Assembly (NCBI GenBank): GCA_036874045.1 | Contig: CM072345.1 | Coordinates: forward strand, 5,667,501-5,731,500 | Length of the DNA stretch: 64,000 bases | From: Cymodocea nodosa | Taxonomy: Eukaryota; Streptophyta; Magnoliopsida; Alismatales; Cymodoceaceae | Direction of reading: 5' to 3' | In this document: in pieces, positions 23,130 to 35,479 of the stretch | Numbering within the stretch: the first letter of the stretch is position 1 | Layout: every line of letters starts with the position of its first letter | Position numbers and translations under genes: made by a program | Notes under the pieces: model-generated | The model's database searches: none | Seen by the model: only the letters and a program-made list of their open reading frames with translations | What the model was told of the DNA's origin: nothing

Positions 23130-24652
23130 AATTATAGAATTGTATTATTTAAGTGGGAGCAACTAGTTTACAGTTTCAAATTATTATCTACAAATGACCA
23201 AAATCTAAATATCAATGGAATGATCAATTAGAAAGGCTGAAAATTTGAAAATCAGTCATGAGAGCAACTATTTGGTATTATAGGAGGCACCATAAATTGG
23301 TAGGAAGTGCTACACATAGATTGAGTGGAAAACGTGCCTAAAATCATCATATTCAAGGAAAGCAAAATCTGCAGCAACTAGAAACAAATATATAGAAAAG
23401 AGAGCAGCAGCCAAACTACAATCACAAATTGCTTTCTACATATGTTTTGAAGGAATCTCTTGAAGAGAAATCATAAGCTAAACAGTAAAGGATCAATTAT
23501 GATGTTCTGAAATTAACAATTGGTATCAAAAGTAGCATCAATGATTGAATCATGTTCTTTAAAGGAAATAAAATCTGTAGTAGCCAGATCACAGTCTTCA
23601 AATTATCTTCTGCAAATTGAAAGAACCTATTGAAATAAAGATCTAAGAGAAGATAAGCGGATAGGAATCAGAAGCTAAATGATTGGGAATTATTTTTGAT
23701 GTTTTTGATTAACAATTGGTACCTAGTTCAGTTGGTATCATAAATGTCATTTTGCAAAATAGGTGCAATAAAAATATCTGCAAGGAAAAGCATATAAGTA
23801 GGGGGAGAACCTACTATATGAAGGGAATTCAGAATGTTACTTCAATGCAAAAAGAAAGTGTATAAAGAGGACACGCATATAGGGGGAGAGCCTATAGCTT
23901 GCTATTAAAAGTCAGAAATCCTCCATACAGATAGGAAGAGAGCATGTGGCAGCAATTACAAATATTAACTACATAAATTGCTATATTAACTTTTGGCATT
24001 TCACTGTTTTTCAGTTTTTACAGATGATGTAATGAATAAATGAGACAAAGGAAGAAATACCACAAACTAGGAGAGCAATTAATGACTTCTCAGATATTAA
24101 TATGTCAACAATTGGTATCAGACAAGGATTGAGGAAATTGACACTTCAATTCATACTGTGCTCGAATAAGAAAGAAGAAAAGTAATACAACATCAAAGGG
24201 AAAGAAGAAATTAGACTGCAATGATGAAAATATCTCAATAATTGATATCAGCACACCAACAGTCAACATTTGATGCACAATCAAAATTGGTATTCGAAGA
24301 TATTGATGCAATTAATTCTTTCAACATTTGATATCAAACAGGATTATGGAAATTAGAAAATTGTTATGACATCAGATATTACATCTTGACAAAAAGGGGA
24401 GAAATATGGTAGTTATTTCAGCAAAAGAAAGTTATGGAACTCCTTTTATCTAATGACAAAAAGGGAGAGAAGAATAAAGAAAATTACATAGAAGGCAAAA
24501 GGAGTATTCCCAGCACACAAACAGGGGGAGAAATTAACTTTATTGTTTTGTATTCACTGTAAATCTTTGCTTTACTTAGTTTCTGTGTGACTAAATGTAT
24601 AGAGAACAATCTAAGGAGTGAAATACATGTAATTTAATGTAAAGGATTTTGT
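23130..24652 (+). repeat. K: 3' noncoding region with degenerate repeats, primer-site-like and polypurine motifs
   Basis: No gene is seen. Degenerate repeats of roughly 190 bp end in AACAATTGGTATCA or near matches (about 23515, 23709, 24108). GGGGGAG-type tracts occur at about 23802, 23882, 24395, 24465 and 24524. From 24111 the sequence is the inverted partner of the inside of X. Multiple polypurine tracts before the 3' LTR are a Sirevirus habit; the repeated primer-site-like phrases are unusual. Confidence 0.65.
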
Positions 24653-25102
24653 CATTATCAAAATACTAGGGTCCTAATAATCTCTCCCTTTTTGATAATG
24701 GCAAAAACCTTACAATATATTACATGTATTTCTCTTCCTATATATCTATACAAATAATCACACAAAGAAGAAAATAGGATACAGAGTTTGAAAATGGAAA
24801 GCTCCCCCTATTTGTCTGAACTATCTGAAATTACTCCCCCTAAGTTTACTCCCCCTATTTTGCTGTAGCCTGCTAAAATGATATATTTTTTCTTGAATTA
24901 ATTGCATCAATATCTTCGAATACCAATTTTGATTGTGCATCAAATGTTGACTGTTGGTGTGCTGATATCAATTGTTGAGATATTTTCATCATTGCAGTCT
25001 AATTTCTTCTTTCCCTTTGATGTTGTATTGCTTTTCTTCTTTCTTATTTAAGCACAGTATCAATTGAAGTGTCAATTTCCTTAATCCTTGTCTGATACCA
25101 AT
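24111..25102. repeat. Inverted repeat, arms 24111-24320 and 24893-25102
   Basis: The arms start and end with ATTGGTATCAGACAAGGATT and its complement and differ at only about six of 208 positions (97% identity by eye). Weaker inverted homology continues inward to a centre near 24665 (AAATACATGTAAT on the left, ATTACATGTATTT on the right). The left arm belongs to K and the right arm to X. Confidence 0.85.
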
Positions 25103-26632
25103 TGTTAGGAACGTATGGCTTCACCAAAGGGGGGGTGAATGGTGATCAATGTGTAATTAAAACTATTTTTAACTAGATAATCCAATTTTACATAAATAGT
25201 TTGCTCAAGCATTAAATAGATAAATAAACATGCACAACGGAAATAAAAGTAAGAAACACAAGGGAATTTTAAGTGGTTCACCAACTCGGCTAGTCCACCC
25301 CCAAGGATCACTTGGGCTTCACTAAGTGTCTCAACACTTACAAAAAACTTTCTTTTAGGTCAAAGCAAGAACCAACACTCAAAAGTTTTCAGGTATAAAC
25401 TTCAGAAAATCAACACTTAGAAGTTTTTAGGTATAAACTTCAGAAAACCAACCTCTTGAGTTTTCAGGTCGAAACTCAAACCAACAACTTGAGTGAAGCT
25501 TTAAGGTAGAAGCCACAAACCAAATGATCCTTCTTGGATCAACCTTTCAGCATTTGGAGAGCTTTGAGAATCTTCTTGTAAATCCAGCTTTCAATCGATT
25601 CCTTGTTAATTTGAATTAAGCTTTCTTCTATAACAGTAATTGATCTACAATGTATATTGTATCTCTATGTGTTTTTCTGTGTAATCTCACTTGTTAGCTC
25701 TACTGAATATTGAATAATCTGTTTCTATTTATGCTTGTAAGTCCAACAATCATATTTTCTCTTCAATGGATTTATTCTGTTGTACTTGCTGAGTTTGCAG
25801 GTCTAAATATGGTAAGTTACCGATTGGAAAGGTATTTCAAGATAACCTTTTGATTTTCTTAAACTTTTAGATAGTTAGCTATATAACTTTCCGAAGGATG
25901 TTTGTAACTCACTAAAAATCTACTTAAGTCCTTTTGTCACATGAGATTTAAGTCATACACGTGAGGTGTCATAAGTTCGGATACTTGTAACTGTAACTCA
26001 CCGAAACGTTCTTGACTTTCAGATAGTTAGCTACAGTAACTCTTCGATTTTTCTTTTAAGCTTTCGACTACTGTCTTCTTATTTCTACATGTGCATAATA
26101 GAGTGACTTAAGTTTTGGATAGTTAAATTTATAACCTTCTAAAACTTCTTGTTTTTCAGATAGTTAGCTTTCTAACTCTCTGAAAAATTCTTTAAGCTTC
26201 TATTCTGGATTTCTACATGTGGGAAATTCACTAACTTAAGTTTCGGATAGTTGGCTTTCCTAACTTTCCAAATTTCTTGAACTTCCAGATAGTTAACTCC
26301 TTAACTCTCCGATCATTCAACCAACTATCTTTCAAACTCTCCGAAGGCCTTGTATTTTCGGATAGTTATTCTTCTAACTATCCAACGGAGTTTCTACTAT
26401 TTTAAATTGACTCTTCGAATACTTAAGCTTGTAACTTACCGAAGATTAACTTTCTTCCGGATACTTAAGCCTAGTAACTGTCCGATTTTCCTATAGCTTT
26501 ATAGCAGCAATTTCTGAACTACCTATATCTGTTTATCTGTCTTCTGATCTTTTGTTGAACTGTCTTATCTATGAAATACAATTTGTTTCCTCACACAAGT
26601 TTTTGCATTATCAAAATACTAGGGTCCTAACA
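24653..26632 (-). mobile_element. Mini Sirevirus X (LTR 25103-26632, internal region of 423 bp)
   Basis: On the minus strand: a 1530-bp 5' LTR from TGTTAGGACCCTAG (26632) to CGTTCCTAACA (25103), a primer site ATTGGTATCAG (25092-25102), a 423-bp internal region with no gene, a polypurine tract (AAAAAGGGAGAGA, about 24681-24693) and only the first 20-odd bp of a 3' LTR (24653-24679). The LTR carries 7-8 paired motifs of the form CGGATAGTTA...TAACTATCCG at 25860-26480. It is the same LTR family as A. It is a fossil, and the internal deletion makes it non-autonomous. Confidence 0.8.
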
Positions 26633-26751
26633 GATCGTGGTATAAAAGGTTATCTACTTTTTTAATAGAACAAAGATATATCATGGGAAAAGTAGACCAT
26701 ACTCTATTTATCAAAAGAGATGATAAAGATTAGATTGTTGTTCAAATATAT
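26633..26751 (+). repeat. 119-bp direct repeat, right copy
   Basis: Second copy of the RT segment at 19755-19873. It starts immediately at the outer end of the X LTR (CTAACA|GATCGTGG) and runs into the remainder of D's reverse transcriptase. Confidence 0.92.
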
Positions 26752-27699
26752 GTGGATGATATAATCTTTAGAGCAACTTCTAATAAATTGATAAAAATAT
26801 TTTCTGAAGAGATGACTAGTTAGTTTGAAATGAGTACGATAGGAAAACTTTCATATTTTCTAGGACTTCAAATTAAGCAAATGGATAAAGGTATATTTTA
26901 AAATCAAGAAAAATATGCAAATGAAATGCTTAAGAAATTTAATTTTAGTGATACAAGGATTTAAAGAACTCCTATGAGTACTTCTTTAAAGTTAGATATT
27001 GATGACATAGTAAAATCAATAGATTAAAGAAAATACAAAAGTATGATTGGTTCTTTACTTTATTTGACAGCTAGTAGACCTGATATTATGTTTATTGTGT
27101 GTGCTTGTACTAGATTTCAATCTAATCCTAAAGAATCACACTCAATTGCTGTTAAAAGAATATTTAGATATATACAAGGAACTAAAAATTTCAGACTACA
27201 TTATTCTAAGGATAGTTCAATAGATCTTATAGGATATACTAATGCTGATTACGTAGGATCTAAATCTGATAGAAAAAGTACCAGTGGCACATGTCAATTA
27301 TTAGAAAATAATTTGGTGTCATGGTTTAGTAAAAAGCAAAACTATGTCGCACTTTCAACCATTGAAGCTGAATGTGTTGCTGCTGCATTGTGTTGCACTT
27401 AGATTCTGTGGATAAGGCAAACTTTAGAAGATTTTGGATTATCTTATGATACAACTGAGATTTATTGTGATAGTAGTTCTACAATAAATCTTTCCAAAAA
27501 TCCTGTATTGTATTCTAGAGCAAAGCATATAGAGGTTAGACATCATTTTCTAAGAGATAACGTAATTAAAGGAAGAATTAAATTAGGATTTGTGTCTAAT
27601 AAAAATCAATTAGCTGATATATTTATAAAACCTCTAGATGAAAATACATTCTGCAACATAAGATTAAATTTAGATATTTGTAGGCTATGTGATGTGTAA
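26752..27699 (+). pseudogene. D: rest of reverse transcriptase and RNase H
   Basis: After the repeat the sequence reads on through the second half of RT (GSLLYLTASRPDIMF, KESHSIAVKRIFRYIQGT) into RNase H (GYTNADYVGSKSDRKSTSG, VALSTIEAECVAAALC, then AKHIEVRHHFLRDNV) and ends NQLADIFIKPLDENTF...LDICRLCDV at 27699. This is the normal end of a Sirevirus pol. It is a broken fossil. Confidence 0.92.
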
Positions 27700-29298
27700 A
27701 ATGCTTAGACTCCACAAAAAGATAAATATTATTGATGATGTTGTTTATCTAATAGATATTATATACTTATTATAGATATAATTGAGTAATATCTAAGCTG
27801 CTACATAAGATACTATGTATTTATTGTAAAAATTATAGTAATATCTTATTGATTTTAAGTATTTTGTCAAGTTTAATGGTTTTCAAAATTTTAAGTGAAA
27901 ATGCCAATGAAAAACATTAAATTCCTCTGAAATCCTGAAATTTTGATTAAATGTTTTCGTTAGATCAATGAAAATGCATATGATCAAGGATGAATTTGAC
28001 TTGATTGTTTAAACTTGTAGAATAATTTATAAGTAAATCATCTTAAACTACTAATCAAAAGTATGAGCTTATTGAAATTGATTCATATTTTCAGTAAAAT
28101 CATAGATGTCAAAATTGTATGAGATTTGTGTTTTATTGCATCTGTATTAATGGAATACATATATATTGTACTTAAAAAGAAAAGTGCTTACAAAGTGAAA
28201 ATCTTTGAGAGTTTATTGATCAGTTTGATCACAAGTCTTTTGTACTTGAGTAGATAGGTATGTAAGGATTATTGTCTTGATAAAAGAATTCTTTAAATCT
28301 GGCAACCTAAGGTCTTGATCAAACCTGAGATTATTGACTAAAAGCTCATTACACAGGTACATTAGAAAGGTCTTGTATGATTCAAGCTTTTCAAACTAAC
28401 TTTTAAAGAAAATTATCAATATTTACTGTTTTGAAAAGATAAATGTTATTTCGTTAACTACAGATATCTTTGAATTGAATATAGTTTCTACCAATATAAT
28501 TGCTAATTTATTGAATCAACATTAGTACTTTTGAAAATGTTTATTTGAGATACATTCTTTTATTCTCCTTGAGTTAATCATATTAAGTTTAAAGTTATGT
28601 TTTGATTCATATACTGTTGGAGTTGATTCTTGAAATTATTTTTGATGAATTAAGGATGACAGAAATCTTTTGAAATGAAAATTTAAAGTATAGTTATAAT
28701 TAACATCTATTTTTTTACAAGTATATTTTGTATGTTATTGAATATAATTGAAGTATATTTGTAGAGGGAGGAATAATAATGTCTAAAACAGATTAATATA
28801 ATTTAGAATATAAATCTTGGTTAATCTGATTTTAGTCCTCTAAAGATCTTGATGAAATAATTTAAAAGACAAACAAACTATTTTTAGATTCATAAAAAGA
28901 ATATTAGAATAGTTTACAATGCTCTCAAGATGATGTTTTATATATGTTAACTATAGCTTGTGTGTTGTCTTCACAAGGTTTCAGTTGAAAGCATTTGAAA
29001 CTTGTGTTTGGTAAAGTGTATTAACTAAACATTATGTTATGTAAGGTAACGTGTAAAACTACCTCTAGACAGTGTTTTACTCGTTAGGCTATTTAACTCA
29101 ACGAGTTATGCTTAAATATTTCGGGTACCTTGATTAAATAAACTGTATTCAATATTCATTTAAAATCCAAACCCGACTTTTATACTAGATGAGTTAGTCG
29201 CCTAAAACTCTATTTAAACCTTTATTACACGGGCACTTAGGTTATTCGTAAACTTTGTTTGAAAATATTTCCCGCTTGTTGCTGTTACATCTTGCAAC
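27700..29298 (+). other. D: noncoding spacer between pol and third ORF, homologous to element I
   Basis: No gene is seen. About 27900-28690 matches the 3' noncoding region of gypsy element I on the minus strand (about 43190-43990). Shared phrases in the same order include AACTTGTAGAAT, TTCATATTTTCAGTAA, CATCTGTATTAATG, TTGTACTTGAG, ATCTGGCAACCTAAG, CTTGTATGATTCAAGCTT and AGGATGACAGA. A short motif array (TCGTTAGGCTATTTAACTCA, about 29083-29105) and TATA-like CTATTTAAAC (about 29210) precede the third ORF. Confidence 0.75.
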
Positions 29299-31385
29299 GA
29301 TGGTCTCCAAGTTTTACAAAGGTCGTGGCAAAGGAAAAGGCAAAGGTAGAGGAAATGGAAAATGAAAAGAAATAGACAACGATGAAGTTCCATGAGCTTG
29401 GTTTAAGAAAATATTTTAAGTGGACAAAAGGTTAGCAAAAATATATAGTGAATACTTCTTTTCTAAAGGAATACTGAATGAAGTTAGACTAAAACTTCAT
29501 AATACAAATGAAAGTATAAAATACATGGGTATTAGAAGTAAATTTGATAGAGAATACAGAATGAAGTGTGTCGAAATTGCATTTTTGGAACAGTATGCTA
29601 AATATATGGAAAAAGGTGTAGGTTCATCAACTAGAATTCCTCAAACCCCTATAAGTGGTACACGACTACATACCTTTGAGGAAGAACATGAATCTGTTAT
29701 TCCTACTCCTTTGTATTCAAAAGAAAAACAAACAAATATTGCTGTGAATAAAAGAAAAGTTGAAGGACTTCAAAAGACAATAGCAATAGAAAGTACCTTA
29801 GAAGAATCGAACCAGAAAACTTTTATGGAACAATTTCAAAAGAAAACAGCAATACTTGAAGAAGAGAGACTGACTTGTTATAGAAGAAGAAAAGTCAAGA
29901 AAATTATGTCTAAGGAAACAAAGTCTGTTGGAAAAGAAAAATCAAATGAGCATTTATTTCCAAAGGACAATGTATGTCTAAACATTGTTCCTTTTAGTGC
30001 ATCTGAAAAACTCATTAGTTTCGAGCATAATGAAACTGATGAAGATAATGAGACTTTATTTTCTCTTACTAGAAAACTTGAAAAGAAATCTAAGTCAAAA
30101 ATAAGTTCAAGTTTTTCTATTAGTTCAAGCCCTAATGATGTAGTTATTGAACAATTAGAGAATTAGGAAACTAACATAGAACAAGTTATTGTAGATATAA
30201 TTGAAAATGTTGAGGCAGTAACTAGTTCACAAGCTGAATTGTCTAGAGTAGCAGATATTGAAAAAGATAAGACTCCAAAAGAGCTTAATGTCAATCAGGC
30301 TTCTTCAAAATCTATAGAACTAGAATCTAAGAATTCACAGCATGTATCAATGGAGATATCTATTGAACAAAATGAACAATTACAGACAAATGCATCGGTT
30401 GTAGAATTTGTGGAAAAATTAAACTCTAAACATTCTATAGAGATTGAATAGATGAATGTTGAGCATATTGAAGATATTCCTTACACTGTTGAAGTTGAAG
30501 AATCAAGCCTACCTACGCAGCTTCAAGAAAACAATTTCTTAGAGGAACAATATGACATTCATTTTGCAGAAGAGGTTCCTGAAGATGAATTAAATTCTGA
30601 ATCAAAGCTTCATGTATCACCTTCTTTGTATAGAGTATTACAAATTCAAGGTAATTCAATTCATTTTAGATCTAAGGAAGCATTGTAGAAATACAATAAT
30701 CTGATTACATGTCAAATTCTACATGCTCGTCCAATAAAGTTCAGAAATTTGATGGAAATAAGAGATCTATTTGAGTTTCAAGGCCTAATTCAATTCTTAT
30801 CAATTGGAACAAAATGGAAGCAATACAAAGAGCTTATTGCAGTTTTTTATAGCAATCTAGTCAAGAATGACAATTTATTGATAACTCAAATAAATCAACA
30901 GGAGTTCACATTGTCTCTTGAATTAATTTTTGAACTTTTAGGATTGAAGAATGAAGGTGTTATTGTTACAAATAGATTTGACATGATTAGACAGCTAGAA
31001 TGGGACATTCACTCGCTATCAAAGATTCCAAATGTATATAGTGAAATGAGGTTAATGGAAAATCTGAATGTAGATGCAAGGTTTATTGCAAATATCCTGC
31101 ATGTCAATTTATTTCAGAGAATCGGACACAATATGGAAGTCAGTAGAAGCTATTTATATGCAACTTATGGTCTACTGAACAGAATTCAAATCAATTGGTT
31201 TGATGTTTTCATTTCTCAACTATAGCATATGAGTTCAAAGTTATTTTTTGGTGATGCTGTATGTAGACTCCTTGAAAACCAATTAAATTTATCCAATTGG
31301 CCCTCTGAAACTAAAGGCATGAGAGCTTTTAGTGTAAAAGATTTGCAAAGATTCCAGACCATGTATCAACCTCAACCTCATCAAC
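29299..31385 (+). pseudogene. D: third ORF (env-position) with plant-transposon-protein-like domain
   Basis: It opens MVSKFYKGRGKGKGKGRGNG (basic) at 29299 and continues through a charged, low-complexity region (about 29420-30690) into a globular part at 30690-31340 with IRDLFEFQGLIQFLSIG, YKELIAVFYSNLV, LSLELIFELLGLKNEGV, DARFIANILHVNLFQRIGHN and NRIQINWFDVFISQL. I recognise the pattern of the 'putative plant transposon protein' domain (Pfam PF20167 type) often found beside Athila elements. The function is unknown. A close relative is in gypsy element I (48361-49560). F interrupts it at 31391; its tail is at 60580-60726. It is a broken fossil. Confidence 0.7.
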
Positions 31386-31390
31386 AACAA

Positions 31391-33488
31391 TGTTGAGGTT
31401 TTTGTTGTCCCTAAAATAAGATCTTAAAACTCACAAAGGGACCAAAATGATAAAACATTAAACTCAAAACTCATTTTAAAATAACCGTAAGCGCACGGTG
31501 CAATTGTAATATACTCCGGCGAGTACAGGTCGAATCCACAAGGATTTGGCTTTTACAAAATATTTCTAAGGAGCAAAAACAATAATAATTACAAGTGATT
31601 CAAAACTTATCAAAAATTCACTCAATAAAGTATAAATTCCTCATTTTCATTCATAAAACACTAAATCACTACAGCACAGAATCTCGAAATTCAGTCAAGT
31701 TCACACATATCCTCCTCTCAATATCTCAATGGTAAAATACAGTAAAAATATCATACTGAGTATTCATTGGATTAACTTTACAACCCCACTGATTTCGTTA
31801 AAATATCTGAAATAGTCAAGCGTCGGCAATGCTTTTCCTACAAACGCGCATACTAGCAATTAATATCCCTAAATTGCGCACAGTTACTAAAAATGGCATA
31901 AGATTTTCAAATCTGCACGAAAATCTGCAAAATCAGTGTGCTTCGAAATTTAACTCATTCATATAATAGAGAAAAGTTACAAAGGTCGATTTTGTGCTGT
32001 AGATAAAAAGAAATCGAGTTCGGAACTGAAGCAAAAATTGGGCGAAAAATGCCAAGATGCGCCAGAAGCGACATCAACGAAATAAATTGGAAAACCTATA
32101 CAAATCGATTGGAAAAATTCTAAAAACTATACAGGAGTAAAGTACACTCGAAGCTCTACAAAATAGAATCAAAAACTAGAGCAAAAAATCACTAGACCAG
32201 TGAGTTACGACCTAAACAAAATCGTCAAATTTACAGGATTCTAAACCAACGATCAACATCCACAAATTAGCTTTGTTAGCATACAAATATTCACATATGC
32301 ACAAGATTCAAACCAAATTCGTTTCCATTCATTCAAAATAAACATAATAAACTACTGAAATGAAAGTTCTATGATTAAACTACAATGTAACATTACAACT
32401 AAACCTAAAACTACCATTACCCTACTGAAATTACAAATAACTCAACTTTAAACAAGAAAATGAAAACCTAAAGAGCTAAACCAATACAACCCTTTTTACC
32501 TTGAAGTGCAAACTTGTTTTGGAGAAGAATGGTGCATGAGATGTGCTCCTAGCCGTCCTCCTAGCCAAGAATTTTGTGACTGTCACCACACGAATCCTCT
32601 TCCAAAAGCGGAAGGTCTTCAAACACCACCAAACACCAAGAAACAAGTAGTCATCCACCTAAAGTCCACAACCCTTGCCTTTTTTCTACAAGGAATGATC
32701 CACAGAAGAGGGGAGACAGTTGCACGGCTTCAGATGTGCTCCAAACAGCACCCACAAGGTCTGGAAAAGATGCCCTAGCCGTCCTCCTACTAGCAACCAC
32801 CAAGAGAAGAGAAGAAGAGGTTGGCCGAACCTTGTCTTCCACCTTGGAGCTCTACGAGAGGGGGGAGAAACACCACCTTCCACGAGTTCTTGAGGGGGGG
32901 GAGAGGGGCTGACAACTTTCAAGGGCTGGAATGGGGGAAAGCTCGTCCAAGAGAGGGGAATTGGTAGCCTTGCCTCTCCTTTTATAGAGGCTTCAAGTGG
33001 TGGGACTTGATCTCCACCTTTGATCTTCAATCCAAGGGCTGAGATTCCTCCTATCTTGATTTACTTTATTTTTCCTATTCTTCAACCTATAAAACTCAAA
33101 CAAATACATTAAAGCACTCAAGAAATAATATAAGATATATTCCTAAACATGGATACTTCAAAAGGGCCAAAAATCACATTTTTCATTGAATTCCAGAAAT
33201 ACCCATGTACTTATTTAAATACTTAATCCTAAGTACTAAAGTAAATTTAATCTACTTAATAAAATGAAATTGTGTTGCCACCAAGATGTAAATGTGTTTA
33301 CATGAAATGCTAAATAACAAATAGAGTCTCATTTATGCATTACTTTCTTCATTTAAGCCCATAACTACATTATTTGCCCAAAATGCATTATAACTTAAAT
33401 CTTCATTAAACACTTATGAGTATATGGCTTTAAACACATAAAATGCATCACTTAACTATATAAAATATGCATAAATTATGACTCTACA
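31391..33488 (-). mobile_element. 3' LTR of F
   Basis: TGTTGAGGTTTTTG at the left (element-sense end CTCAACA) to TTATGACTCTACA at 33488. The GC-rich leader corresponds to about 32480-32980, with TATA near 32981-32989 and a donor-like CACTTCAAG|GTAAAAAGG on the minus strand near 32500. Open frames inside it are not conserved as genes. Confidence 0.93.
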
Positions 33489-35479
33489 AAACCCCCAAGC
33501 CTAAATTATGCTAGTCCCTAGCATAACTAGCTAGAAGTCTAAAAGATAAACACAATTGACAAGGTAGCATACTTATTTAAAAACAAAACTAACTACTACA
33601 ATAGAAATCCTAACTCACTTTCGTAGGAATCGCGGCTGCATTTAGCTTATGCAACAAGCTGTTAAACCCCTAGGTCACCCTAGTGGCGGAGTGTTGTCTC
33701 CGAAGGGTTTGCAGAAGACATACCTACAAAGTCTAAATCAAAACAAATGAAAACAAAACAAAACCATAGTAAAACCATGTAAAATCCACACATAACACAT
33801 TAAAACACTAAAAAGAAAACAAACACAAAATATAAAACAAGAGAGAGATTAAAGCTCAAGTGCAAGGTTGCTAGGCTCAATCACCGCTATCAAGGTCTTT
33901 GGGCATTGGTGGTGGCTCAAAAAGAAAAATAACTCACAAGTCCTTTAAATTCCAACAAGTCAACACTAATATGCTCAAGGAGTCACCTGTCCACTAAGAC
34001 CATCTGCCTTGCATCAAGAAGAATCTCACCCTCACTACACATAAGAGAATATAAAGCACACGATAATGGACAAGTTCAATAGCCACAAAATGGTAGGTAG
34101 TGATTCCTTCCTTCCTATGAGAACTGTTGGAAAATATCTAATCCAAGTTGACAAGATACCACACTTGATATGCCAAACCCCCAACACTCAAGAAAGGTAA
34201 AATTGATAACAAAAGGAAAACTGTATTCACTCCTCACACCATTCTCACTACCCATTGGTCTACAAACCAACCTATTTACTTTATTACTTTCTTTCCTTCT
34301 TCTTCTTTTTCATATTTTTCTCTCTCTTTTTTTTTTCTTTCTATATATTTTTTTTTTTATCTTTCTTTTCTTCTCTTTTCTTTTTCCTTTTTTTTTTTCA
34401 AATCACACTTTTTTCTTTTTCTTTTTCTTTTTTTTCAACCAAACTAACTAATTTCATAGTGGTATAGACCTTATTTCTCCAACTACTTACCCCAACACCA
34501 TTCTTAGCATACCAAGTGTGATAACCTTGAAAACTGTCCTAAACATAACCTTCAAATTCTCATAAAAGTTTGGGCTAATCCAAATTATCTCACCTTAAGG
34601 TCATAGAATAACCCTTTATTATGGTGGCACTTGGCTTAGGATCACTCAAAAATGGGTGCAAAAGAAACAAGGCATTAATCCAAGTAACTAGGAAGACTCA
34701 ACTAAAAACACATAAGCATGAAACTCATCTTCCTTTAAAGAACTCATAATAGGTCCACGCATATGGCTCTGGAGATACCACTCAAAAGTAAATGGAGGAT
34801 AATCCCATTAATAGCAACTCTTGAGTTTTCAACCTCAACTACTTAAGCTCCAATCAAAAATAAAAAATTACAAAGAAAAATTTTTAAACACCACATAAAA
34901 ACAACAAAACACATACTAAAATCACAAAAACACAATAACATAAACATAATATAACAAAATATCGTCAAATCCCTGCCCCCCCATGCCTAGTTTATGCATT
35001 GTCCTCAATGTAAAGAGATAACTAAGCTAAGTTGAAAGCATGCAGACGATAAAAACAACAAATAAACAACACTAAACAAGTCAAGAAATTTCCCCCCCCA
35101 TGCCTAGTCTAAAGTCTACATGCACTTTCAAAATTACTCATGACATTTGCTCTAGCATATACGAAATGATAAACATGCAAATATATAAGATTGTAACATG
35201 AAAAATATAAGTGCATTGTAAAGGATAAGGATAAGGGATGCGTACCTGGCTTGTAGTTGAACAAACAAACACTACAAAACTAACACACATATCAAATAGG
35301 AATTTAACAAATAAAAGCATATATAAGATAATTATGTACAGAAATAAAATATAGATACAATCAAGATGGAGGGGCACTTGAGCTTGCATTCGTGTGTCCT
35401 CCAAATTGGTTATTACCACTAGCATTTCGTGGGTTCGGTGCCGGCTGACTTGGCAAAGATCCACGCTCTCGATTTCCAA
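33489..35479 (-). other. F: 3' noncoding region with repeated polypurine tracts
   Basis: No gene is seen apart from the gag tail at the right end. The polypurine tract next to the LTR reads GGCTTGGGGGTTT on the minus strand (33489-33501). Similar blocks, each beside a phrase like ATTATGCTAGTCCCTAGCA or TTATGCATTGTCCTCAATG, recur at about 34970-35030 and 35085-35110. A pyrimidine run of about 165 bp (34275-34440) is a long polypurine tract on the element strand. Confidence 0.65.

Larger units (their letters stand above)
19874..24660 (+). mobile_element. Block K: rearranged Sirevirus-like pieces
   Basis: Plus-strand copia sequence of a different subfamily from D. The parts are in an abnormal order: protease-integrase first (19990-21548), then a primer site and gag (21549-23129), then a noncoding 3' region rich in polypurine tracts (23130-24652). 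It joins the opposite-strand element X through a shared stretch CATTATCAAAA at 24653-24663. It has no LTR of its own at its left end. It is a broken fossil, probably formed by aberrant reverse transcription or repair. Confidence 0.75.

Noticed and set aside
23130-24652. CRISPR-like or satellite array
   Set aside because: Repeats are long, degenerate and unevenly spaced, with polypurine tracts of a Sirevirus 3' region; nothing resembles short identical repeats with unique spacers.
34170-34467. Phenylalanine/leucine-rich frames that mimic membrane proteins
   Set aside because: They come from a long pyrimidine run (34275-34440), which is a polypurine tract on the element strand.
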